Below, piece after piece: positions 1-8,235 of a DNA stretch of 64,000 nucleotides; the first letter of the stretch is position 1; every line of letters starts with the position of its first letter. The DNA comes from UMGS1322 sp900550765. Lineage in GTDB: Bacteria; Bacillota; Clostridia; Christensenellales; QALW01. Both the position numbers and the translations under genes were made by a program. The notes beneath the pieces were generated by a model. The model was not told where the DNA came from. It worked only from the letters and a program-made list of their open reading frames with translations, and searched no databases. Where the stretch lies: assembly GCA_958448705.1 (NCBI GenBank), contig CAUDEY010000003.1, positions 81,887-145,886 of the forward strand, given 5' to 3'.

Positions 1-2
1 AG

Positions 3-40
3 AAAAAGGCCGGAACCCTTCCGCTCCGGCCTTTTTCTTT
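3..40. terminator. Bidirectional intrinsic terminator
   Basis: A 12-bp stem (AAAAAGGCCGGA paired with TCCGGCCTTTTT) closes a short loop and runs into T-rich sequence on both strands. It lies just downstream of the small leftward gene that ends at 58, and could also end a rightward gene outside the window. Confidence 0.85.
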
Positions 41-57
41 TCTTACAAAGCAAGATT

Positions 58-249
58 CTATGCGCTCATTTGAAAATCCATAAAATCTCCATAGCTGTTA
101 TCGGTCGTATGCCATCCATCTTTCGCTACTCCTTTTTTATACGAAGCCGGCCTACGCTTTTGTTTTTTTATCTTCCTTATCTTTTTTGCCAATATCTCTA
201 TTCCCATATTACAGCCTATCCAAAGCATCAACACAATCAGTGTGCCCAT
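58..249 (-). CDS. Small single-pass membrane protein, unknown function
   Basis: I do not recognise this 63-residue protein. It opens with one hydrophobic segment (about residues 3-20), followed by a strongly basic stretch rich in Lys and Arg (about 22-40) and a polar, aromatic tail. This is the layout of a membrane-anchored peptide with a cytoplasmic basic region. The start at 249 was chosen because a good ribosome-binding site (CGGAGG, 8 nt upstream) precedes it; the frame is open further upstream but has no such site. A TATAAT sequence lies at 283-288 on the same strand. The gene is followed by a strong terminator and preceded by the groEL terminator, so it is probably a single-gene unit. 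Coding status rests on the ribosome-binding site, membrane segment and flanking signals. Confidence 0.6.
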   Translation of the reverse strand: MGTLIVLMLWIGCNMGIEILAKKIRKIKKQKRRPASYKKGVAKDGWHTTDNSYGDFMDFQMSA

Positions 250-296
250 TATAATATCCTCCGTTCTTCTTTTTGCAAATTTATTATACAAAAGCA

Positions 297-318
297 AAAG
301 TCCGTTAAAACGGACTTT
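297..318. other. Short perfect hairpin upstream of small gene
   Basis: An 8-bp stem, AAAGTCCG paired with CGGACTTT, around a 6-nt loop. It lies just upstream of the TATAAT box of the small leftward gene. T-rich sequence follows it on the leftward strand, so it could be a weak terminator for read-through from groEL, or an operator-like element. Function not established. Confidence 0.35.
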
Positions 319-425
319 AATAAAATTATTTTTTAGTATTTCTTTGCCCCCTATAACTGCAATCTATCATTTCCACTGTCTGCCGCAGATAAGACTTTTT
401 ACACGGCAGAGCCCCAAAAACTAAA

Positions 426-459
426 AAGAAGGTTTCAACACAAAAGTTGAAACCTTCTT
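426..459 (-). terminator. groESL terminator
   Basis: A perfect 14-bp stem (AAGAAGGTTTCAAC and its complement) with a 6-nt loop, followed on the leftward strand by a run of five T. It lies 38 bp past the groEL stop codon. Confidence 0.9.
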
Positions 460-496
460 GTCTTCTTTACAGAATTGAACCGTCAAGCCTGAGCTT

Positions 497-2125
497 TTAA
501 TACATGCCGCCCATTCCGCCGGGAGCAGCCGGTGCCGGCGGTTCCGGTGCAGGAATATCCGCAACCAGGCACTCGGTGGTAAGCATTGTAGATGCAACAC
601 TTGCAGCATTCGTCAAAGCCGTACGGCTTACCTTGGTAGGATCAATAATTCCTTTTTCTACCATATTGCAGTACTCATCATTTGCCGCATCATAGCCATA
701 ATTCGCATCATTGTTCTCTAATACCTTGGCTACAATAACAGAACCTTCCAACCCTGCATTAACGGCGATCTGACGCATCGGTTCCTCTATGGCTCTAAGC
801 ACGATTGCAGCACCGGTCTTGGCATCGCCAGTAAGCGTCTCCATATGAGCCTTTACTGCCGGTGCAACACTGAGCAGTGCAACGCCGCCGCCGGGAACAA
901 TGCCCTCTTCCACAGCAGCCTTCGTAGCCGCTAATGCGTCTTCAATACGCAGCTTCTTCTCCTTCATTTCTACCTCAGTAGCAGCACCCACCTGCACAAC
1001 GGCTACGCCGCCAGCCAGTTTGGCCAAACGCTCCTGAAGCTTTTCTTTATCATAATCACTGGTGGTTTCCGCAATTTGCGCCTTAATAGACTGCACCCTT
1101 GCCGCGATATCATCTTTGCTGCCTGCGCCTTCGATAATAGTGGTATTCTCTTTATCCACTTTCACCAGTCTCGCTGTTCCTAAAAGATCCATCGTAGCAT
1201 CCTTAAGCTCAAGCCCAAGTTCCTCAGAAATGACCTGACCGCCGGTAAGTACGGCGATATCCTGAAGCATTGCTTTTCTTCTGTCGCCAAAGCCGGGAGC
1301 TTTTACCGCAACGACATTAAAGGTTCCGCGCAGCTTGTTTACTACCAGCGTTGCCAGCGGCTCACTCTCGATATCATCGGCAATAATCAGCAGCTTTTTG
1401 CCCATCTGAACGATCTGCTCAAGAATGGGGAGAATCTCCTGAATATTAGAGATCTTCTTATCAGTAATTAAAATCAGCGGATTATCCAATACGGCTTCCA
1501 TTTTATCGGTATCGGTAACCATGTAGGAAGAAGCATAGCCGCGGTCAAACTGCATTCCTTCTACCAGACCTAATTCGGTTTTCATCGTCTTGGATTCCTC
1601 AACCGTGATAACGCCATCCTTGCCCACCTTTTCCATGGCATCGGCGATCAAGCTGCCAATCTCATTATCACTGGCAGAAATCGCAGCAACCTGCGCGATT
1701 GCCGTTTTATTTTCAATGGGCTTAGAAATCTTCTTAAGCTCGTCTACCGCTACTTCTACAGCAGAAAGAATGCCCTTACGCAATACCATCGGATTTGCAC
1801 CGGCTGCTACGTTCTTAGCGCCTTCACGGAAAATTGCCTGTGCAAGCACTGCAGCGGTAGTTGTACCGTCGCCGGCTACATCGTTGGTTTTTACCGAAAC
1901 CTCTTTTACCAACTGCGCTCCCATGTTCTCAAAGGGATCCTCTAGCTCAATTTCCTTCGCGATGGTTACACCGTCGTTATTGATCAGCGGTGAACCGTAT
2001 TTTTTATCCAAAACTACATTCCGGCCCTTAGGACCTAATGTAATTTTTACGGTATCTGCTAAAATATCAACGCCCGTCTGAAGCGATCTGCGCGCTTCCT
2101 CACCATATTTAAATTGTTTTGCCAT
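497..2125 (-). CDS. groL: Chaperonin GroEL (Hsp60)
   Basis: ATP-dependent chaperonin that forms a double heptameric ring with the GroES lid and folds cytosolic proteins. The 542-residue product has the family's normal length. It shows the N-terminal AKQFKYGEEARRSL segment, the ATP-site motif VAGDGTTTAAVLAQAI, and the flexible C-terminal Gly-Met tail ending GGMGGMY. It follows groES by 14 bp and shares its CIRCE-controlled promoter, so HrcA repression with heat induction is expected. The strong hairpin at 426-459 ends the operon. Identification is secure from sequence. Confidence 0.98.
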   Translation of the reverse strand: MAKQFKYGEEARRSLQTGVDILADTVKITLGPKGRNVVLDKKYGSPLINNDGVTIAKEIELEDPFENMGAQLVKEVSVKTNDVAGDGTTTAAVLAQAIFREGAKNVAAGANPMVLRKGILSAVEVAVDELKKISKPIENKTAIAQVAAISASDNEIGSLIADAMEKVGKDGVITVEESKTMKTELGLVEGMQFDRGYASSYMVTDTDKMEAVLDNPLILITDKKISNIQEILPILEQIVQMGKKLLIIADDIESEPLATLVVNKLRGTFNVVAVKAPGFGDRRKAMLQDIAVLTGGQVISEELGLELKDATMDLLGTARLVKVDKENTTIIEGAGSKDDIAARVQSIKAQIAETTSDYDKEKLQERLAKLAGGVAVVQVGAATEVEMKEKKLRIEDALAATKAAVEEGIVPGGGVALLSVAPAVKAHMETLTGDAKTGAAIVLRAIEEPMRQIAVNAGLEGSVIVAKVLENNDANYGYDAANDEYCNMVEKGIIDPTKVSRTALTNAASVASTMLTTECLVADIPAPEPPAPAAPGGMGGMY

Positions 2126-2139
2126 AATTTTTATCCCCC

Positions 2140-2427
2140 TTATTCTTCTATAACGCCTAAGATATCACTTTGGCTGATAACCATGTACTCGGTGCCGTCA
2201 AGCTTTACGGTAGTGCCGGCATATTGGCTGTAAACGACCTTCTGGCCTACGCTTACCTGCATAACAACCTCTTTGCCGCCAACCATGCCCCCCGGCCCTA
2301 CGGCGATTACATCGGCGAACTGGGGCTTTTCTTTTGCGGTACCGGTCAAAACGATTCCGCTTTTGGTGGTCTCTTCCGCCTCACAGTTTTTGATGACTAC
2401 TTTGTCAAACAACGGTCTTATCTTCAT
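2140..2427 (-). CDS. groES: Co-chaperonin GroES (Hsp10)
   Basis: Heptameric lid of the GroEL folding chamber. The 95-residue protein begins MKIRPLFDKVVIK, typical of the family, and contains the GGKEV mobile-loop context followed by conserved Gly/Val residues. A strong AGGAGG ribosome-binding site precedes the ATG. It is the first gene of the groES-groEL operon. The CIRCE operator lies 22 bp upstream of the start codon, so the transcript carries the operator in its leader. Confidence 0.98.
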   Translation of the reverse strand: MKIRPLFDKVVIKNCEAEETTKSGIVLTGTAKEKPQFADVIAVGPGGMVGGKEVVMQVSVGQKVVYSQYAGTTVKLDGTEYMVISQSDILGVIEE

Positions 2428-2448
2428 GTCTATCTCCTCCTTTAATTA

Positions 2449-2475
2449 TTAGCACTCATCTCTGTCGAGTGCTAA
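2449..2475 (-). promoter_or_regulatory. CIRCE operator (HrcA binding site)
   Basis: A perfect TTAGCACTC-N9-GAGTGCTAA inverted repeat, the known binding site of the heat-shock repressor HrcA. It sits at the expected transcription start of groES. hrcA itself is not in the window. Confidence 0.97.
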
Positions 2476-2482
2476 CACCCTT

Positions 2483-2511
2483 ATCATACATATTTTACCA
2501 TGCTTAGGCAA
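2483..2511 (-). promoter_or_regulatory. groESL vegetative promoter
   Basis: -35 TTGCCT at 2506-2511 and -10 TATGAT at 2483-2488 with a 17-bp spacer. The predicted start falls at the edge of the CIRCE element, the usual arrangement for HrcA repression. Confidence 0.8.
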
Positions 2512-2605
2512 ATTCTATTTTTCCCCGTTTAAAGCTATTTTCATGCACTTATATAGTAAAATATCTTGTTTTCTATGTTTTTCTCTTGTTTTCTACTATT
2601 TTTAC

Positions 2606-3574
2606 TTACTGTTTCACATTCAAATGAGCACGCCGTTCCTCCTCCAGTTTCCGCACCCGCGCTTTCAAATTTTTCACTTCTGCCTGGAGGGCAAACAATG
2701 TACGCTGCTGCATGTAAACTTCCTGCATAACACCCGCCTGCTGTACCGGAACTTCCGGTATCTTGATATAAGGAAACGGCGATGAAAGAATCATATGTTT
2801 TTCTTCTCCGGCAGTACAGACAATATATTCTTTTTCTCCTCTGGGCGGGGCAACCTCACCGCTGTAGTGCCAGCTTCCGTTAAATGCAAGTACTTTAAGC
2901 TTTCCCTCACACCGATACAGCAGCCGCTCGTTTTCGACTGCATAAATACTGTTTCCCGCAGCAAGCTCATCGCTGCCGCAATAAATCGTTCCGCCGCTTT
3001 CAAAAAGAATGTCATCTCCGCAAAGCTGCGCATAAGTGATGGGCTGCTGTGCTTCAAAAATTATATTTTGTGAATCATATGCATTAATGAGCACATAAGA
3101 GCTTTTAGTTTTTTCCATCACATATCCCCGTTCTCCCCTCTTACCTACACACAGCAAATACAAGTCATTTACAGAAGTGTAAATATTTTTTCCGTGCCAA
3201 CCATCTTCGGCAGCGCTGTATTCAATACACGCACAGCCCTCACGGCTTTTTACACAATAATTTAAAAGCAGCTGTGTTCCCGCGGTAACAATCACACTGG
3301 TAATTTCAAAGGATGCCGGCAGGTGCATCAGATGTGTCGTGCTTGTCTTGCCGTCACTCCAGCGGATATACGTAAGTGTATTTGCGGTAACCGCCGCAAT
3401 ATGTACGGTTCCGTTTTTATCGATATCGGCACTGAATAATTTACATTCGTGCGAAGTAAGCACCGAAGAAAAGACTGCACGTTCTTCCTTTGCCGCAATC
3501 AAAGAAAGCTGTTTTTTTCCATTTAAGCCTATTTTATATAAATGCTCTGCATCGCTTAAAACATATTCTCTCAT
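2606..3574 (-). CDS. Beta-propeller-like protein with C-terminal coiled coil, unknown function
   Basis: I do not recognise a named family for this 322-residue protein. Residues 1 to about 265 alternate short beta-strand-like segments with polar turns (for example HLYKIGLNGKK, GTVHIAAV, YIRWSDGK), as in WD/TolB-type propellers. The last 40 residues (around LKARVRKLEEERRAH) form a clear heptad-repeat coiled coil. There is no signal peptide or membrane segment, so it should be cytoplasmic. A GGGAG ribosome-binding site precedes the ATG. It is divergent from the metallophosphoesterase at 3672 and reads toward groES with no evident terminator between. The coiled coil suggests oligomerisation or partner binding; that is inference. 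Confidence 0.7.
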   Translation of the reverse strand: MREYVLSDAEHLYKIGLNGKKQLSLIAAKEERAVFSSVLTSHECKLFSADIDKNGTVHIAAVTANTLTYIRWSDGKTSTTHLMHLPASFEITSVIVTAGTQLLLNYCVKSREGCACIEYSAAEDGWHGKNIYTSVNDLYLLCVGKRGERGYVMEKTKSSYVLINAYDSQNIIFEAQQPITYAQLCGDDILFESGGTIYCGSDELAAGNSIYAVENERLLYRCEGKLKVLAFNGSWHYSGEVAPPRGEKEYIVCTAGEEKHMILSSPFPYIKIPEVPVQQAGVMQEVYMQQRTLFALQAEVKNLKARVRKLEEERRAHLNVKQ

Positions 3575-3614
3575 CTCAATCTCCCTTTAACACCATATTT
3601 CTTTTAATATTATA

Positions 3615-3643
3615 TTGAACTTTTTACCGTTTTATGTTATGAT
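3615..3643 (+). promoter_or_regulatory. Promoter for metallophosphoesterase gene
   Basis: TTGAAC at 3615-3620 and TATGAT at 3638-3643 with a 17-bp spacer, 29 bp before the ATG at 3672. Confidence 0.65.
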
Positions 3644-3671
3644 ATAAGCGTTTAAAGCAAGGGGTTTTTGC

Positions 3672-4355
3672 ATGAAAATTTTTACTGTTTCTGACCTCCA
3701 TCTCCCCGGAGGAATGGATAAAACAATGGATATGTTCGGTTCCGGCTGGCAGGGACATTGGGATAAGATCCGCGCAGACTGGCAAAAGCGGGTAAAACAG
3801 GACGATATCGTACTTATTGCAGGCGATATATCCTGGGCAATGCAATTGGATGACGCTATTGGGGACCTCAATGCCATCGGTGCTTTGCCGGGAAAAAAAA
3901 TACTCATCCGGGGCAATCATGACTATTGGTGGAACAGCGTGACCCAGATCCGCCAAAGATTGCCTGAAAATATGTTCGTTTTACAAAATGACGCTGTCAA
4001 AATAGAAAATTTTGTTTTCGCAGGCACCCGCGGCTGGATGGAGTCCGCCACTGCAGAAGATAAAAAAATTTTTGCTCGGGAGAAAATTCGTTTGGCTCTC
4101 ACTCTCTCGGCCGCAAAAAAACTATGTACGGATACTTCCATTCTGATCACTCTTTTACATTATCCTCCGGTAATCAACCGGACACACTTTAACGAATTTT
4201 GTGATTTAATGGAACAATATCAAGTAAAATATTGTATTTACGGTCACCTGCACGGCGTAGCGCCGGTAGAAAGCGAACGCACAGTACATAACGGCATTAC
4301 TTATATACTTTCTTCCTGCGATATGATTGGCTTTCAATTGCGGGAAGTGTTATAA
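3672..4355 (+). CDS. Calcineurin-like metallophosphoesterase
   Basis: Predicted cytoplasmic binuclear metal phosphoesterase; substrate not determinable. All five signature blocks are visible in the 227 residues: DLHLPG near the N-terminus, GDISWA, GNHDYWW, the LLHYPP segment, and the C-terminal GHLHG. These supply the Asp, His and Asn metal ligands of the calcineurin-like fold. An AAGGGG ribosome-binding site lies 7 nt before the ATG. The next gene starts 12 bp after its stop with its own site, so the two are probably co-transcribed. It belongs to a small single-domain subgroup common in Clostridia. Confidence 0.88.
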   Translation: MKIFTVSDLHLPGGMDKTMDMFGSGWQGHWDKIRADWQKRVKQDDIVLIAGDISWAMQLDDAIGDLNAIGALPGKKILIRGNHDYWWNSVTQIRQRLPENMFVLQNDAVKIENFVFAGTRGWMESATAEDKKIFAREKIRLALTLSAAKKLCTDTSILITLLHYPPVINRTHFNEFCDLMEQYQVKYCIYGHLHGVAPVESERTVHNGITYILSSCDMIGFQLREVL

Positions 4356-4367
4356 ACGGAGGAACAT

Positions 4368-5267
4368 ATGATCAATATTTACGAAGCTCCCTATGCGGGA
4401 TGGAACAAATGCCTTTTTATTGAAAATGATGTTGTACAACTGATAGCAACCCTTGAAGTTGGCCCTCGGATCATACGTTACGCATTAAAAAACGGTGAAA
4501 ACATGTTTTGTGAAAGAACCGATCAAATCGGCACCACCGGCGGAAATGAATGGAAAATTTACGGCGGCCATCGCCTTTGGCATTCCCCGGAAGTTCGTCC
4601 GCGCACCTATCCGGCGGATAACTTCCCTATAACCTATGCCGTAGAAGGAACCACGGTAAAACTTACTCCTCCAGCGGAAGATCTTTCGCGTACCCAGAAA
4701 GAGATTATACTCTCTCTAAGCGAAAATTCCAGCCGCGTTATGGTAGAGCATCGTATTACGAACACGGGTGCATGGGATATCGATATGGCACTTTGGGCTC
4801 TTACGGTTTTGGATAACGGCGGACTTGAGGTCATTCCCGAGCCGGAAAACTATGACGCACTGCTGCCTAACCGCAGAATTTCACTTTGGCCCTATTCCAA
4901 ACTGAACGATTCCCGTGTTTATTTTGGTGAAAAATTTATTACCTTGATGTCCGATCCCCGCATAGAAGCGCCATTTAAGCTGGGGCTCGATAATCCCTGC
5001 GGCTGGGTGGCACTTTTTAATAAAGATTGTCTCTTCATTAAGCGCTATCCCGTAGAGCCTGAGGCAGAATACCCTGACTTCGGTGTATCATTCGAAACCT
5101 ATATCTGTGATTATATGACTGAATGCGAAAGCCTTTCCCCTATGATGCGGCTATCTCCCGGGGCAATGGGCGTACATGTGGAAGAATGGGAACTGCTGCC
5201 CTGTAAAATGCCAAATGCAAAGGATGAAAACGCACTGGAGGATATTTTTAACCGCTATATAAAATAA
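4368..5267 (+). CDS. Aldose-epimerase-like (mutarotase-fold) protein, unknown function
   Basis: A 299-residue cytoplasmic protein built of beta-strand-rich segments with the motifs GPRIIRY, YGGHRLWHSPE and VEHRITNTG. These resemble galactose-mutarotase-like sugar-binding folds, where a His in a GGHRLW-type block contacts the sugar. Whether it is catalytic cannot be judged from sequence. It has a GGAGG ribosome-binding site and follows the metallophosphoesterase by 12 bp. A role in handling a hexose or hexose derivative is an inference from fold resemblance only. Confidence 0.6.
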   Translation: MINIYEAPYAGWNKCLFIENDVVQLIATLEVGPRIIRYALKNGENMFCERTDQIGTTGGNEWKIYGGHRLWHSPEVRPRTYPADNFPITYAVEGTTVKLTPPAEDLSRTQKEIILSLSENSSRVMVEHRITNTGAWDIDMALWALTVLDNGGLEVIPEPENYDALLPNRRISLWPYSKLNDSRVYFGEKFITLMSDPRIEAPFKLGLDNPCGWVALFNKDCLFIKRYPVEPEAEYPDFGVSFETYICDYMTECESLSPMMRLSPGAMGVHVEEWELLPCKMPNAKDENALEDIFNRYIK

Positions 5268-5475
5268 AAAGAAAGCTGCAGCAGCTTTATCTTCAGGCGT
5301 TAAAAGCACCCGCGGATCATCATACTGCTTACATAAATTATTTTTGCAGGGAACTCCACTGTGTTTCCCTGCATATTCTTTTAACAGAAACACCGTTGCA
5401 TTATTTGAACCAATATAAGCAAAAAATATTGATACAGTACGAGATTCCATTCAATAATGCTAAAAAGCAATATAA
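5268..5475. other. Intergenic region with hairpins, no confident gene
   Basis: About 200 bp before the promoter at 5476. It holds two inverted repeats. AAAGCTG-CAG-CAGCTTT at about 5272-5288 is followed by a T-rich run on the leftward strand. GCAGGGAA paired with TTCCCTGC lies around 5347-5372. A leftward frame beginning at 5450 is open across the region but has no ribosome-binding site and runs through the first hairpin into the neighbouring gene. Confidence 0.4.
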
Positions 5476-5505
5476 TTGACAATAATATATAAGATGTGAT
5501 ATTAT
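5476..5505 (+). promoter_or_regulatory. Promoter of glycan operon
   Basis: TTGACA at 5476-5481 and TATTAT at 5500-5505, 18-bp spacer, about 56 bp before the sugar transferase ATG. Confidence 0.65.
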
Positions 5506-5560
5506 ATTAAAGTATAAATATTCTTCTATTTTGTTTTTTACGGAGTTCTGATCTTTATAT

Positions 5561-6238
5561 ATGGAAAATATTATCGATGAGCTTGAAACAGTATCGCCTC
5601 AAGCTTCTAAACGCAACAGAATCTATGATGTTCCTGATATCGGCGTTCTGCCGAAAAAGCCATTTTACAGCTTTTTCAAACGCCTTTTCGATATTCTTAT
5701 TTCTATTCTGGCTCTGCTGATTCTGGCCGTGCCTATGATTATTGTTGCCATTATTATTTTGTGTGATTCCAAGGGGCCTGCCATTTATAAGCAAGAACGG
5801 TTAGGCAAAGACGGCAAGCCTTTTATGTTGTACAAGTTCCGCTCCATGCATTTAGATGCGGAAGATAACGGTGCGCAATGGGCCTGCGAAAACGATACCC
5901 GCTGTACCCGCATCGGCCATTTTTTAAGGAAGTCCAGAATCGATGAACTTCCGCAATTTTTTAATATCCTTGCCGGTCAAATGAGTCTTGTAGGGCCCCG
6001 CCCGGAACGGCCTTATTTCTATAACGAATTTGAACAATATATCCACGGCTTTTCCCAACGGCTGAAGGTCGTTCCCGGTCTTACGGGTTTAGCCCAGGTA
6101 AACGGCGGCTATGACCTTTTACCGGAAGAAAAAATCGTGTATGATATGGAATATATCAAATCCCGGTCTTTTCTGCTGGATATCAAATGCATTATAAAAA
6201 CTATTGCCGTCATCTTCAATCATAACGGTGCAAGATAA
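5561..6238 (+). CDS. Polyprenyl-phosphate sugar-1-phosphate transferase (WbaP/EpsL type)
   Basis: Membrane enzyme that transfers a sugar-1-phosphate from a nucleotide sugar to undecaprenyl phosphate, the priming step of exopolysaccharide or capsule synthesis. The 225 residues contain one hydrophobic segment (about 44-68) and the bacterial sugar transferase block: YKQERLGKDGKPF, YKFRSM, SRIDELPQFFNIL, SLVGPRPERP and PGLTGLAQVNG. The length matches the short single-membrane-segment form that lacks the N-terminal membrane domains. The nearest ribosome-binding-site-like sequence (CGGAG) lies about 15 nt before the ATG, so translation may be weak. The next gene begins 1 bp after its stop. Sugar specificity cannot be read from sequence. 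Confidence 0.93.
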   Translation: MENIIDELETVSPQASKRNRIYDVPDIGVLPKKPFYSFFKRLFDILISILALLILAVPMIIVAIIILCDSKGPAIYKQERLGKDGKPFMLYKFRSMHLDAEDNGAQWACENDTRCTRIGHFLRKSRIDELPQFFNILAGQMSLVGPRPERPYFYNEFEQYIHGFSQRLKVVPGLTGLAQVNGGYDLLPEEKIVYDMEYIKSRSFLLDIKCIIKTIAVIFNHNGAR

Positions 6239-6239
6239 T

Positions 6240-7217
6240 ATGGAACAAAAAAATATCTTAATTGTGAGTCCGTTTTTTTTTGATTATCATAACCGTATCA
6301 AACGGGCTTTGGAAGACCGCGGTGCCTGTGTTGATGTAGTGGACGAGCAGCCCTCTCACAGTGTGTTCGCCCGAATTATGATGCGGTTGGATATTCCGAT
6401 TTATCACAGTATTACGCGTCGTTACTTCCGGGATGTTTTTTCCTCCTTAAAAAAAGATTATGACTATATTCTTTTTATCAAATGTGAAGCGCCTACTGTA
6501 GAAGTACTGCAGGAATTTAAAAAGCGCTTTCCTTTTGCAAAAAAAATTCTCTATTTATGGGATTCTGTAGCTAACATCAAAAGCATCCATAAAAAATTCG
6601 GCTATTTCGATAAAATCTTTTCCTTTGATAAAGACGATGTAAAAAGGTACAAGTTCTTGGACTATGCTTACTGGGGATATACGAAGGAATTTGAAGTAGA
6701 AAGTAACGCCATTCCAAAATACGATCTGGCATTTATCGGCACGCTGCATTCCGTACGTCCGGCAGTCCTTTCACAAATTGAAAAGCAATGCCGCCATTTA
6801 GGCCTTACGTTTTATCAATTTTTATATATTCCCCATCCTATTGTGTTTCTATATAACAAACTAACCAACAAAAATTTCAAAGGGGTAAAATACGCACAGC
6901 TGCATCGAAAACCGCTTTCTACGGAAGAAACGATACGGATCTATAAAGATTCAAAAGCCGTACTGGAGATCGAAAACAGCCGGCAGAGCGGCGCCACTAC
7001 CCGATTGGGCGAAATGCTTGGTATGCAAAAAAAAATCGTTACTACCTTTAACTGCAAGGGAGAGGATTACTATCGGAAAGAAAATCAGCTGGTGATTGAT
7101 TGTAAAAACGCCGTACTGAATCAGGAATTCTTCAATACCCCCTATGTACCGCTGCCCGAAGCCATTCGAAAAAAATATTCATTTGATGCGTTTATCGATA
7201 CGCTGTTTAAGCAATAA
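6240..7217 (+). CDS. CgeB-like glycosyltransferase
   Basis: Predicted cytoplasmic glycosyltransferase of GT-B fold acting after the priming sugar transferase on a surface glycan. The 325 residues start with the nucleotide-sugar-fold strand ILIVSPFFFDYHNRI. They carry an FIGTLHSVRP block in the middle, and near residues 250-275 a segment (LEIENSRQSGATTRLGEML) resembling the donor-binding region of CgeB/DUF3880-type enzymes. The ATG at 6240 was chosen over one at 6204 because it directly follows the upstream stop codon, indicating coupled translation. A terminator follows at 7238-7267. Acceptor and donor are unknown. Only two glycan genes are present, so the full pathway must lie elsewhere. Confidence 0.75.
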   Translation: MEQKNILIVSPFFFDYHNRIKRALEDRGACVDVVDEQPSHSVFARIMMRLDIPIYHSITRRYFRDVFSSLKKDYDYILFIKCEAPTVEVLQEFKKRFPFAKKILYLWDSVANIKSIHKKFGYFDKIFSFDKDDVKRYKFLDYAYWGYTKEFEVESNAIPKYDLAFIGTLHSVRPAVLSQIEKQCRHLGLTFYQFLYIPHPIVFLYNKLTNKNFKGVKYAQLHRKPLSTEETIRIYKDSKAVLEIENSRQSGATTRLGEMLGMQKKIVTTFNCKGEDYYRKENQLVIDCKNAVLNQEFFNTPYVPLPEAIRKKYSFDAFIDTLFKQ

Positions 7218-7237
7218 ATCAGTTTTAATCTTCAAAC

Positions 7238-7270
7238 AATATAGCGTCCATTTTTTGATGCTATATTTTT
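7238..7270 (+). terminator. Terminator of glycan operon
   Basis: Stem AATATAGC / GCTATATT with a T-run at 7266-7270, 20 bp past the glycosyltransferase stop. Confidence 0.65.
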
Positions 7271-7355
7271 CATTTTGGTTTTCAGACGATCTGAATCAAA
7301 CAACCGAAAAAAATAGATATATAAAGAAAACAAATCAGACAAAGAGAGGTTTTAT

Positions 7356-8192
7356 ATGATGAATCTGTTAAAGGCAGCAAAAGAAAAGAAAGTATTATTG
7401 GTAGCCCATAGGGGTGTCTGCGGCGGCAACATTCCCTGCAATTCTCTGCAAGCCTTTCGCGCCGCGATCAATCAGGGTGCAGATATCGTAGAATTGGATG
7501 TTGACCGCAGTGCCGACGGCGAACTATTTATTCAACACCCCGGTATGGAACGGGTACATTTGAGAATTCCTGCTTCCATCCGAAACTATAACTCGGCGGA
7601 GGTACAAGAATTCCGCCTTTCTAACTGTGATCTTGCACCTACCGAATGGAGTATCGTACGTTTAGAGGAAGCCTTAGAGTTACTGCGCGGCAAATGCATC
7701 GTAAACATCAACAAGTTTTGGGAAAATCCCGAAGCCATTGCAAAACTGGTGCGCCGTTTAAAAATGGAAGATCAGATCCTGATCAAAACAGAAAATCGAC
7801 CCGAATATTTGAATGACGTGGAAACTTATGCGCCGGATATTCCTTATATGACCATCGCCAACACAGAAGACACAACTCATGAAGCAATGATGAAGCGCAG
7901 CATCAACTATGTGGGTACGGAAGTCCTCTTTGAAACCGAAGATGCTCCTGTTGCTTCGGCCGAATATTTAAACCAAATGCATCATGATGGTAAAATCGTT
8001 TGGTCCAATGCCATCGTTTATAATTATCGTGCCGTTCTTTCTGCCCATCATAATGATGATATCTCCCTTACTGAAGATCCCGCAAAAGGCTGGGGATGGC
8101 TGGCCGATCATGGCTTTGATTTGATTCAAACTGACTTTTTATTTCCCTGCAAACATTTTTTAGAAACCACCGGACGCCGAACTGTTGGTTAA
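7356..8192 (+). CDS. Glycerophosphodiester phosphodiesterase family protein
   Basis: Predicted enzyme of the GDPD/PI-PLC TIM-barrel family, which hydrolyses glycerophosphodiesters to glycerol-3-phosphate and an alcohol. The N-terminal catalytic signature is visible: AHRG at about residues 17-20, ELDVD at about 47-51, and QHPGMER, where the second catalytic His lies. The C-terminal part has WLADHGFDLIQTD, typical of the last barrel strand. There is no signal peptide, so it should be cytoplasmic. A GAGAGG ribosome-binding site lies 6 nt before the first of two adjacent ATG codons. It appears to be a single-gene unit between terminators. The true substrate is unknown. Confidence 0.82.
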   Translation: MMNLLKAAKEKKVLLVAHRGVCGGNIPCNSLQAFRAAINQGADIVELDVDRSADGELFIQHPGMERVHLRIPASIRNYNSAEVQEFRLSNCDLAPTEWSIVRLEEALELLRGKCIVNINKFWENPEAIAKLVRRLKMEDQILIKTENRPEYLNDVETYAPDIPYMTIANTEDTTHEAMMKRSINYVGTEVLFETEDAPVASAEYLNQMHHDGKIVWSNAIVYNYRAVLSAHHNDDISLTEDPAKGWGWLADHGFDLIQTDFLFPCKHFLETTGRRTVG

Positions 8193-8197
8193 AAAAC

Positions 8198-8229
8198 AGC
8201 CCTTGCCGATCTTTCTATCAGCAAGGGCT
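8198..8229. terminator. Bidirectional terminator between GDPD gene and dut
   Basis: A 9-bp stem AGCCCTTGC / GCAAGGGCT with a 14-nt loop, A-rich before and T-rich after, between convergent genes. Confidence 0.8.
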
Positions 8230-8235
8230 TTACCT

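Noticed and set aside
1590..2081. Rightward frame opposite groEL
   Set aside because: Antisense shadow; groEL is certain.
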